Shown here: positions 34,345 through 41,346 of the stretch, in pieces
How the letters are laid out: each line of letters begins with the position of its first letter
Position numbering within the stretch: position 1 is the stretch's first letter
NCBI RefSeq assembly: GCF_000185905.1
Contig: NC_014923.1
Coordinates: forward strand, 806,001 to 870,000
Length of the DNA: 64,000 bases
From: Mesorhizobium ciceri biovar biserrulae WSM1271
GTDB lineage: Bacteria > Pseudomonadota > Alphaproteobacteria > Rhizobiales > Rhizobiaceae
Direction: 5' to 3'
Translations under genes and position numbers: made by a program
The notes under the pieces: model-generated
Told to the model about the DNA's origin: nothing
Seen by the model: the letters and a program-made list of their open reading frames with translations, nothing else
Databases searched by the model: none

Positions 34345-35273
34345 GCTTTCGCATCGATCCGCGCCTGCCGCTGACCGGCGAGGTCAGGAGAATCCTTGCC
34401 GAGGAGATCGGCAAGGCGCTGCATCATCTTGACGCCGCACGGAGCCGGCCGGAACAGGCGCTGCACAAATGCCGCAAGCGGCTGAAGAGCGCTCGCGCGT
34501 TGTTGCGGCTTGTTCGTTCCGGTGACGAAACATTCTGTGAGACAGAAAACCAGTGCTACCGCAACGTGGCGGCCCTGCTTGCCGGCCCGCGCGAGGCGAC
34601 AGCGCTGATCGAGACCATCGACCGCCTGGCGGCAAGCTTTCCCAAGGAGAGCGCCGACGATGGGCTGGGCGCGGTTCGCGACAGGCTGATCGCGCGCCAG
34701 CATGAATTGCACGAAGGTACAGGGCTCGAAGCGGCGATCGGCGCGGCGACCGCCGCCTGCGAGGAGGGCCTGCACCGCATCGGCACTCTGGCCTTGCCCG
34801 ACCAGCCGGAACAGGCGGCCGACGTGCTTGCCGAAGGCGCCCGCGTCACGCTGCGCCGCGCCAGGAAGGCGCTCGACAAGGCCGGATCGCGGGGAGCGGC
34901 CGATGATTTCCACGATCTGCGCAAGGCGGCCAAGACCCACGGCATGCATCTGTCGCTGCTCGGCAGGCTGTGGCCGACACCGATCAAGGCAAGGCGCAAG
35001 GCGGTCGACGAACTGGGCGAGCGGCTGGGCGACCTGCACGATGTGCTGGTGATGCGCGCCCTGCTCGAGGCCGACGACCAGCTGCTCGGGCCGCCCGAGG
35101 ACACGAAACTTCTGGCCAAGCTTTTGAAGCGGTCGGAAAAGCAGCTGAAGAAGAGCTGCATTGCCGAGGCGGCCGAGCTGTTCGGCGACAGTCCCAAACG
35201 CTCGACACGCAAACTGGCCCGCAAGGCGCGCGACGATCTGGCTGCGCCGCCGGAAGAGGCCGCGGCATCGTAG
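34341..35273 (+). CDS. CHAD-domain protein
   Basis: 310 residues, all-helical, rich in conserved His, Lys and Arg: IGKALHHLDAARSRPEQALHKCRKRLKSARALLRLV in outline near the N-terminus and DDFHDLRKAAKTHGMHLSLLGRLW in the second half. The positively charged pore of CHAD domains binds inorganic polyphosphate. Translationally coupled to the CYTH gene. The C-terminal RKLARKARDDLAAPPEEAAAS is a charged tail. Confidence 0.92.
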   Translation: MSFRIDPRLPLTGEVRRILAEEIGKALHHLDAARSRPEQALHKCRKRLKSARALLRLVRSGDETFCETENQCYRNVAALLAGPREATALIETIDRLAASFPKESADDGLGAVRDRLIARQHELHEGTGLEAAIGAATAACEEGLHRIGTLALPDQPEQAADVLAEGARVTLRRARKALDKAGSRGAADDFHDLRKAAKTHGMHLSLLGRLWPTPIKARRKAVDELGERLGDLHDVLVMRALLEADDQLLGPPEDTKLLAKLLKRSEKQLKKSCIAEAAELFGDSPKRSTRKLARKARDDLAAPPEEAAAS

Positions 35274-35364
35274 GATGACTTGGCGCTCTTCCTCTCGGTC
35301 CGGACGGGGGGAAGAAAGGCGTGCGCTAGCCCTCATTACCCGCCCATGCTAATCGCCATGGAGT

Positions 35365-36171
35365 ATGACCGAGCCCGGCGACACGCTTCTGGATCGACTT
35401 GGCCGCTGGCTTGCCGGCCGGCTGCAGGAAGAATCGTCCGGCTACGAGCCCTACACCCCATCCGATGCCGAAACGCTGCGTCGCACGCTTGAGCCCGGCG
35501 ACATCCTGCTGATCGAGGGCAACCAGAAGATCTCGGCGGCGATCAAGTACCTGACCCAGTCGACCTGGTCGCATGCGGCCTTCTATATCGGCGATGCCTT
35601 GCCCGCGCCGGCGGACGGCTCGGAGCGGCCGCGCCTGATCGAGGTCACGATCGGCGAAGGCTGCGTCGCCGTTCCATTGTCGCGCTACCGCACCTACAAC
35701 ACCCGCATCTGCCGGGCGAGTGGGCTGGCGCCGGAGGATCGCGACAAGGTCGTCGCCTTCATGATCGGCAAGCTCGGCCTGAAATACGACCTCAAGAACA
35801 TTTTCGACATGCTGCGTTTTTTCTTCCCGACACCGCCGGTGCCGGTGCGCTGGCGCCGCCGCATGCTGGCCTTCGGTTCCGGCGATCCGACACGGGCGAT
35901 CTGCTCGACGCTGATTGCCGAGGCCTATGGCCAGATCCGCTATCCGATCCTGCCCGAGATCACCCGTGCGCCCGGCCGCGCCTCGGCGCAGTCGAACTAT
36001 TCGCGCAAGGAAATCCTGCACATCCGCCACCATTCGCTCTACACGCCGCGCGATTTCGACCTGTCGCCCTATTTCCGCATCGTCAAGCCGACGCTGGAAT
36101 ATGGTTTCGACTACCGGGCGGTGACCTGGGACGACAAGCTTGCCGATCCCGGGGCCAAGGCCGCCGAATAA
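35365..36171 (+). CDS. YiiX/YebB-like permuted papain-fold hydrolase (lipo-like protein)
   Basis: 268 residues. The permuted NlpC/P60-type core has EPGDILLIEGNQKISAAIKYLTQSTWSHAAFYIGD (His70), RPRLIEVTIGEGCVAVPLSRY (Glu93) and, late in the protein, PTRAICSTLIAEAYG (Cys180), the order His-Glu-Cys expected for a permuted catalytic triad. Family substrates are mostly unknown; amidase or thioesterase action on cell-wall or lipid substrates is suggested in the literature. No signal peptide is seen. Single gene behind the CYTH-CHAD pair (91-bp gap). Confidence 0.85.
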   Translation: MTEPGDTLLDRLGRWLAGRLQEESSGYEPYTPSDAETLRRTLEPGDILLIEGNQKISAAIKYLTQSTWSHAAFYIGDALPAPADGSERPRLIEVTIGEGCVAVPLSRYRTYNTRICRASGLAPEDRDKVVAFMIGKLGLKYDLKNIFDMLRFFFPTPPVPVRWRRRMLAFGSGDPTRAICSTLIAEAYGQIRYPILPEITRAPGRASAQSNYSRKEILHIRHHSLYTPRDFDLSPYFRIVKPTLEYGFDYRAVTWDDKLADPGAKAAE

Positions 36172-36225
36172 ACGCGATCAAATGAGTCCAGCCGCTGCAC
36201 AGGACCGCTGGCCGGCAGCCGGGCG

Positions 36226-37203
36226 TCAGTGCTTGCAAGCCGCGGCCCGCACGTCCGAGGGTGTGGCGTCATAACGGCGACGGAACGCCCGGTTGAAATA
36301 GGAAAGGTCGTTGAAGCCGGCCTCGTAGGCGATCGCGGTGATGCTGCGTCCGGCATGGCGCGGATCGCCGAGCATGCGATGGGCGCGCGCCAGCCGTTGG
36401 GTCATCATGAAATCAATCAAGGATGTGCCATCGCTCTCGAACAGCTTGCGGACGTAGCGGGCCGACAGTCCGTGGCGGGCGGCGACGTCTTGCGCCGACA
36501 GGTCGACATGGCCACCATGCGCGACGATATCGGCCTTGATGGCGCGCAAGCGGGCAACGCTGACGCCGCGGCCGCGTGCGATCTGGGCCGCATCCCTGGT
36601 CGCGCCCATGGCGAGTGCGGCAAGGTCGAAAACATGTGCCGCCGCAAGGTGGCAGGCCTCCGCAGTCAACTCGTCTCCGACCTCCTGGATCGAGCTGATA
36701 TAGTCGAGCAACAGCCGCATCGCCCCGCTTTGGGTCGGCAAGGGCCGCATAAGAACCGCGGCCGGATCGCCGATCAGAGGCGAAAGCTGCTTGCGCGAAA
36801 AACTCAGATTGACGAAGCGAAACCCGCCGGCGCCGATCAGGTTGAGGCCAACCTCTTCACCGCTCATCATCAGCGCCTGGCCGTTGCCGACCGCCTCCTC
36901 GCGGCCGCGATGCTTCATCACACTGCCCCCGTCGAGGGCCGCCAGAAGAACGAAGTCGTCATTGTCGATCAGCGACGACGTACGATGCACCCGGAATTCC
37001 GATGAGCTGCCGGTGGCGATGCCGAGGCCTGGCAACGCGCGCACCCGCATGTCGATCTGCGCCGGCGCCAGCGGATCGAGGTCCACCCTCAGAACCGTGC
37101 GGCCGTAAACCTCACGCGTGATCTCGACGCGATCCCGCTCCGGAAACATCTCCGTCGCCAGCCTGAATGAGGCTGACGTCCCCATCGTCGCAGTCATCGA
37201 CAC
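36226..37203 (-). CDS. AraC-family transcriptional regulator
   Basis: 325 residues. The C-terminal 100 residues are the double HTH: LRAIKADIVAHGGHVDLSAQDVAARHGLSARYVRKLFESDGTSLIDFM in outline, and ITAIAYEAGFNDLSYFNRAFRRRYDATPSDVRAAA. The N-terminal domain is of the AraC-binding-like (DUF-type) kind used by regulators such as OruR or FeaR; the ligand is unknown. It is divergent from the four-gene small-protein run starting at 37377 (173-bp gap), which is a natural candidate target. Confidence 0.9.
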   Translation of the reverse strand: MSMTATMGTSASFRLATEMFPERDRVEITREVYGRTVLRVDLDPLAPAQIDMRVRALPGLGIATGSSSEFRVHRTSSLIDNDDFVLLAALDGGSVMKHRGREEAVGNGQALMMSGEEVGLNLIGAGGFRFVNLSFSRKQLSPLIGDPAAVLMRPLPTQSGAMRLLLDYISSIQEVGDELTAEACHLAAAHVFDLAALAMGATRDAAQIARGRGVSVARLRAIKADIVAHGGHVDLSAQDVAARHGLSARYVRKLFESDGTSLIDFMMTQRLARAHRMLGDPRHAGRSITAIAYEAGFNDLSYFNRAFRRRYDATPSDVRAAACKH

Positions 37204-37376
37204 CCCCCATGCCCAAGAGCGCGGTCATATGCGCCGGAGCCTGCAAAACGTCAATCCCGGGCCGTTTTGGCCGCTTTCAGTGCCGTTCTGTCCAAGCTGC
37301 CCCCCTTTTATGCCCCTAGTTTGCGGCGCGATTCCGGAACCGGAACCGCATTGGCGGCAATCCAAAGGGGGGCACG

Positions 37377-37520
37377 ATGTTTCATTTGCAACTGTTCAAG
37401 ACGCTGTCGGCACTGACTGCGGCAGGGTTCAATCCGCGCATCTATCTGCTGTCGATCGCCTTGGGCAACGCAGTGACCGATCATCGCGAGGCCAAGCTGC
37501 CGCCGCGCGCTGCCCGATGA
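37377..37520 (+). CDS. Very small protein (47 aa), first gene of a small exported-protein run
   Basis: The ATG at 37377 is preceded by AAAGGGGGG, a strong ribosome-binding site. It encodes MFHLQLFKTLSALTAAGFNP and then a short tail ending LPPRAAR. The central part RIYLLSIALGNAVTDHREA is mildly hydrophobic. The stop codon overlaps the start of the next gene (ATGA at 37517-37520), which argues for real translation. No family is known; it might be a leader peptide that couples translation of the lipoprotein gene. Confidence 0.5.
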   Translation: MFHLQLFKTLSALTAAGFNPRIYLLSIALGNAVTDHREAKLPPRAAR

Positions 37521-37876
37521 TGAGCAGCACCATGAAAAAGAGCATTTTCCTGGCCCTGACCATTGCCCTTGCGGGCTGCCAAACGGGCCAGGTCGACGAC
37601 AGGCCGGCATCGATCGCGAGCGCGGCCGGCAGCAAGAAGGCCCGGAACGAACCGACGACGGAAACGGCATGCGCCGATGCGGCCAAGAAGGCGGCGAAGG
37701 CGCAGACCAATGCGGCTCTGCTCGGCGGTGTGCTGTCGATGGCGGGGGGTCTTGGCGGTCTGGCTGGCAATGGTGGGGTCATTGCCGGCCAGGCCGCCTC
37801 GATCGGCGGCTCGGTTCTGCAGTCCCAGGCAACGAGCAGTGCCCGGGCCGGCATTGCGGAGGATTGTTATGGCTGA
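37517..37876 (+). CDS. Small glycine-rich lipoprotein, function unknown
   Basis: 119 residues from the ATG at 37517, chosen for the ATGA overlap; a start at 37532 (MKKSIFLALTIALAGC) gives a more classic signal. The lipobox LAGC sets the lipidated Cys. The mature protein has a charged stretch (SKKARNEPTTETACADAAKKAAKAQTN in outline) and a Gly/Ala-rich hydrophobic hairpin (LGGVLSMAGGLGGLAGNGGV) like glycine-zipper segments. Such segments occur in outer-membrane or pore-type proteins. No named family. Confidence 0.7.
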   Translation: MMSSTMKKSIFLALTIALAGCQTGQVDDRPASIASAAGSKKARNEPTTETACADAAKKAAKAQTNAALLGGVLSMAGGLGGLAGNGGVIAGQAASIGGSVLQSQATSSARAGIAEDCYG

Positions 37877-38387
37877 GCGGCGTTTCGCAGCCATGCGCCG
37901 GCTGGCCGGCGCGCTCGCACTTGCCGGCATGATCTTCGACAGCCCGCCTGCCTTGGCGCTGACAGCGCGGGATGCGTCGGCGGTCGTCGGCCTGATCGAG
38001 GCCCTGCAGCCCGAATTCGGTCAGTTCGCCTATGACGAGGAGATCGCCGCCGACTGGTACGAGCGCGATGCCGCGGACAAGGGCTTGATCGGCAGCGCCG
38101 GTTTCACCGCCGACAGCTGGAAGGTCGCGCTTGGAGAGACCATGCGCGGGTTCCTGGCGACGATGCCGGTCGCAGAACTCGATGCCATTTTCGCCAAGCT
38201 CAGAAATGCCATATCCGGCATGAGGGAGCTGACCGAGGCACAGAAGACAGAGACCATCGACGCCATCGACGAAGAGGTCGAAGACTTGATGATTTTGCGG
38301 ACTGAGGGCGATCCCTTCGCCGACGTCGTCAGGCCGCTGACGCCAAAAATCCGCAGCCTCATCCTCGGCCCGGCGGTGGGGCAATAG
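37869..38387 (+). CDS. Exported helical protein of unknown function (172 aa)
   Basis: The start at 37869 lies in the stop region of the lipoprotein gene (8-bp overlap). The N-terminus RRLAGALALAGMIFDSPPALALTARDA is a likely signal peptide with cleavage near ALA-LTA. The remainder is acidic and helical (SAVVGLIEALQPEFGQFAYDEE; ELTEAQKTETIDAIDEEVEDLM), without cysteines or known motifs. Probably a soluble periplasmic protein acting with the two lipoproteins beside it. Confidence 0.7.
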   Translation: MAERRFAAMRRLAGALALAGMIFDSPPALALTARDASAVVGLIEALQPEFGQFAYDEEIAADWYERDAADKGLIGSAGFTADSWKVALGETMRGFLATMPVAELDAIFAKLRNAISGMRELTEAQKTETIDAIDEEVEDLMILRTEGDPFADVVRPLTPKIRSLILGPAVGQ

Positions 38388-38388
38388 G

Positions 38389-38850
38389 ATGTTGGGCAAC
38401 AGGAAACGGGTGGCCGGAAAGGCAACTCCGGGCGGGAGCCTCGAGGCCGAACATCGCGATATTTTTCCAGCCACGGCACGTGCCGGGCGAGGCAGCCCGA
38501 TCGCGATGCTGATCTGCCTGCTGGCCTCCGGCTGCAGCCAGACGGCCGCCAGCCCGCCGATCACGCCAGACCAGCATGCGCAATTGGCGGAGTTGGCGGC
38601 AGGCCCGGACTCGCCGGCAGGTCTTGGCGAGGCCCTGGCTGCAGTCGAGACGACCAGGAAAATGCAGGACTGCCGGGAGCGTATGAACGAGACGGTCGGG
38701 CAGATGAAGACGATCGGCGCCGTCAATGGCGCAGTCGGCGTCGCCGGTCGCATGGCGGGTCCGGGGGGCAAGACAGCGGCAAAAATGGTGGCGGTCGGCA
38801 CTGCCAGGGTCGTGCGCGGCAAGCTCAGCCACCAGATGCAATCGTGCTGA
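38389..38850 (+). CDS. Small lipoprotein, function unknown
   Basis: 153 residues from the ATG at 38389, one base after the previous stop, with GGTGGGG upstream. A lipobox LASGC occurs at residues 46-50, so the signal peptide is unusually long (49 residues), or translation starts nearer to it at 38506. The mature part has ETTRKMQDCRERMNETVGQM and a glycine-zipper-like stretch GAVNGAVGVAGRMAGPGGKT, echoing the lipoprotein at 37517. Last gene of the run; it converges on the XRE gene. Confidence 0.65.
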   Translation: MLGNRKRVAGKATPGGSLEAEHRDIFPATARAGRGSPIAMLICLLASGCSQTAASPPITPDQHAQLAELAAGPDSPAGLGEALAAVETTRKMQDCRERMNETVGQMKTIGAVNGAVGVAGRMAGPGGKTAAKMVAVGTARVVRGKLSHQMQSC

Positions 38851-38871
38851 GACGATTGACGCGGTGCCTGG

Positions 38872-39681
38872 TCAGGCCGGCAGCGGCCGCCGTCCTTTCG
38901 CGGCGGCGGGCGTATCAGGCCTCGCCCCGGCATCTCGCGCGTGCGGCCCGATCGGCATGATTGCCGGAAATGGCGTCGCGCCAAAGGCAAACGTCCATTT
39001 GTAGCCGATCAGGCCATCCTCCGGCGTCGTGTGCTGGTCGTGATGGGCGAGCAGTTTGGCGCGGTCGGCGAGATCCTCCGCCTCGCGCCGCACCATTTCA
39101 GCCGTCTCCGGCCGCATCCGCCTGGAGAAGCTGACGAAGGTCGCTTCCTTGTCGATATGGGTGATGGCCCAGCCGATGAAATTCTTGTTGGTCATCTCGA
39201 ACAGCGGCCTGAGCGGCCCTTCGAAGTTCCACTGGATCGGCGTCTCGACCAGCAGTCTCGCCGAAAGACCCCGTCCGAGCGCGATCAGGCCGAGTTCCTC
39301 GAGATCGCGCAGATAGAGGAACATCGAAGCCTCGCTCAGGCCTTGCGAGCGCATGATGCCTTCGGGCGTGAACTTTTCTGACAGCATGACGAAGATGAAC
39401 AGCAGCGCCGGCCGGCCGGCGAGCTTGCGCTCGACCTCCGGCGCGATGTGGTTGACCGGCCCAGGCCCCCGGTTCATCGAGCCGAGCACGTTTTCCAGTT
39501 CGACACCGGCCGCAGCGCAAATCTCCATCAGCCGGTCGAGCTTGCAATTGCGCTCATGGAAGATACGCTTCACCGTCGGTTCGGAAACGCCCATGCGTTC
39601 GGCAAGCGCGCGATAGGTGACGCCCTTCGCCTTCAACGTCCGCTTCAGCGCCTGGAAGATCAGACCGTTCATCGGATGCAC
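38872..39681 (-). CDS. XRE-type helix-turn-helix regulator with large C-terminal domain
   Basis: 269 residues. Residues 5-70 are an XRE/Cro HTH (FQALKRTLKAKGVTYRALAERMGVSEPTVKRIFHERNCKLDRLMEICAAAGVEL in outline). The C-terminal 190 residues begin HIAPEVERKLAGRPALLFIFVMLSEKFTPEGIMRSQGLS and contain a possible second winged helix (MFLYLRDLEELGLIALG). Ligand and target are unknown, but the divergent propeller gene at 39786 and two GTATCGA half-sites between them suggest local control. Confidence 0.85.
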   Translation of the reverse strand: MHPMNGLIFQALKRTLKAKGVTYRALAERMGVSEPTVKRIFHERNCKLDRLMEICAAAGVELENVLGSMNRGPGPVNHIAPEVERKLAGRPALLFIFVMLSEKFTPEGIMRSQGLSEASMFLYLRDLEELGLIALGRGLSARLLVETPIQWNFEGPLRPLFEMTNKNFIGWAITHIDKEATFVSFSRRMRPETAEMVRREAEDLADRAKLLAHHDQHTTPEDGLIGYKWTFAFGATPFPAIMPIGPHARDAGARPDTPAAAKGRRPLPA

Positions 39682-39698
39682 CTCTTGCCGCTAGTTTC

Positions 39699-39747
39699 GT
39701 ATCGATATTCGATACTAGCGGTGTCAGGCCTTTCCGGAAAGTATCGA
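39699..39747. promoter_or_regulatory. Probable operator between the XRE gene and the propeller gene
   Basis: GTATCGA at 39699-39705, spacer TAT, and TCGATAC at 39709-39715 form a perfect inverted repeat; a third half-site, GTATCGA, is at 39741-39747. All lie in the 104-bp divergent gap, 18 bp or more upstream of the XRE start and about 40 bp upstream of the propeller gene. Typical for an XRE repressor controlling itself and its neighbour. Confidence 0.65.
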
Positions 39748-39785
39748 AAGCCATAGCTCTGCCTCGTCATCTCAGGAGAGCAGTC

Positions 39786-40646
39786 ATGAACACCCTCATC
39801 ACCTCAACCTTTATCGCCGTCATCGGCATTGCCGTAGTGCCCGCCGCGGAGGCAGGCGAACTCTGGCGCGCCACCGGGCTCGAACAGCCGGAATCGGCCC
39901 TGTTCGACGCCGCTGACAATCGCATCATCGTTTCCAACATATCAGGCAATCCCGGCGAGGCCGACGGCAACGGTTATCTCTCCGTACTGTCGCTGGACGG
40001 CAAGACGGTCACCCAGCACTGGACCGACGGCATGGACGCACCCAAGGGTATGGCGATCTCGGGCGGCAAGCTCTATGTCGCCGACATCACGAAAGTCCGC
40101 GTCGTCGACCTCGCCAGCGGCAAGCTGGTCGCCAGCATCTCGGTGCCGAACGCGGTCTTCCTCAACGACGTGACATCGGACCAATCCGGCAAGGTCTATG
40201 TCACCGACATGCTGGCCGACGCCATCTACCGCATCGATGGCGACCGGCCGGAGCTGTTCGTCAAGGACGGGGCATTGGCTTCGCCCAACGGCATCTTCGC
40301 CGATGGCGGCCGATTGATCGTCGCCTCCTGGGGCAAGGGCATCAAGCCCGACTTCCGCACGACGGAGCTTGGCGGCCTGCTGTCGGTCGACATCGCCAGC
40401 AAGGTGGTTTCGCCCTTGCCGGGTGCCCAGAAATTCGCCGATCTCGACGGCGTCGTAGCCATCGGCGGCACCATCTACGCCACCGCCTACATGACCGGCA
40501 CGCTCTACCGCTATCATGCGGGCGGCGCGCCGGAGGTGGTGGCGCAGTTCAAGCCGGGCAGCGCCGACATCGGCACCGATGGCAAGTCGATCCTTTATGT
40601 GCCGTTGATGAACGAAGGCGAGGTTGTGGCGCTGAAGCTCGACTGA
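39786..40646 (+). CDS. Secreted SMP-30/NHL-like beta-propeller protein
   Basis: 286 residues. Signal peptide MNTLITSTFIAVIGIAVVPA with cleavage after AEA. The rest has propeller-type repeats: ESALFDAADNRIIVSNISG, GNGYLSVLSLDGKTV, APKGMAISGGKLYVADI, VFLNDVTSDQSGKVYVTDM, ASPNGIFADGGRLIVASW. This matches SMP-30/gluconolactonase-like sugar lactonases, but catalytic metal residues cannot be assigned with certainty, so enzymatic activity is unproven. Regulated probably by the divergent XRE protein. Confidence 0.8.
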   Translation: MNTLITSTFIAVIGIAVVPAAEAGELWRATGLEQPESALFDAADNRIIVSNISGNPGEADGNGYLSVLSLDGKTVTQHWTDGMDAPKGMAISGGKLYVADITKVRVVDLASGKLVASISVPNAVFLNDVTSDQSGKVYVTDMLADAIYRIDGDRPELFVKDGALASPNGIFADGGRLIVASWGKGIKPDFRTTELGGLLSVDIASKVVSPLPGAQKFADLDGVVAIGGTIYATAYMTGTLYRYHAGGAPEVVAQFKPGSADIGTDGKSILYVPLMNEGEVVALKLD

Positions 40647-40818
40647 GAGCCATGGTCGGTGCCTCGGGGCAGAGCTGCGAGACGTTCGCAGCCGTGAGGG
40701 GAAAGCTCGTTCGTCGGCGATGATCACCAACTCGAACTCGCAGTGCGGCTAATTAACGACGTCTGGCCCGTTGCGGTCGTCTGTCATGCGACGACCCAAA
40801 GGATGTTCTTCACCGAAA

Positions 40819-41217
40819 CTAAACCTCGACGTGACCACCGGTTTGGGTCGACCGATGTTTCAGCATCACGTCAGATAGGGTGTCGCGTGCTGCTACCATT
40901 CGCTGATGCCAGTCGTTCTCCTTGTCGAGGACGATTGCACATTCACCCGCCTTTTTCCCTAGCAGGACCGAGTTGCTAAGCCGCGAAAAATACCATGTAG
41001 TAGCCGCAGCGTAGAAGATCGTGTGAGGCGAGTGCACTGAGGCTAGTTCGAAAATGGCGGGTGCGAACACCTCTTCTTGACCGAGCTTTCCGGACAAGAT
41101 CGTCAATGCAGCGGCTATATAGGACAGGTGTGAAGATTGCGAGAGTATCTCGTATTCTTTCCGACGCCATTTCGTCATCGCATCAATTTTGAAGGCGCGG
41201 GCGATGGTATCGGACAA
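40819..41217 (-). CDS. Hypothetical protein in a low-GC stretch (132 aa)
   Basis: The frame runs from a TTG at 41217 (MSDTIARAFKIDAMTKWRRK); an in-frame ATG at 41178 gives 119 residues. The protein has a protein-like composition with hydrophobic runs (SYIAAALTILSGKLGQ, SPHTIFYAAATTWYF) and charged ends. Base composition and codon use are visibly less GC-rich than in the neighbouring genes, hinting at transfer. No ribosome-binding site is obvious and no family is recognised. The flanks 40647-40818 and 41218-41346 hold nothing I can name. Confidence 0.5.
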   Translation of the reverse strand: MSDTIARAFKIDAMTKWRRKEYEILSQSSHLSYIAAALTILSGKLGQEEVFAPAIFELASVHSPHTIFYAAATTWYFSRLSNSVLLGKKAGECAIVLDKENDWHQRMVAARDTLSDVMLKHRSTQTGGHVEV

Positions 41218-41346
41218 ACCGCGAGGAGCGGCGCAAAGCGGTGTTCACGTCGCGCCGTGCGTGAGTCAGCTCAACGTCAAGAAGTTGGCATTCAACAGGT
41301 GGACACCTTGTCCTGACAATGGCCACCGGCCGGCAAATCCCGGCCC

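Noticed and set aside
40647..40818. Possible leftover of a mobile element before the 132-codon gene (GTTGCGGTCGTCTGTCATGC stretch)
   Set aside because: Looks like scattered intergenic motifs, but no inverted ends or transposase fragment could be shown.
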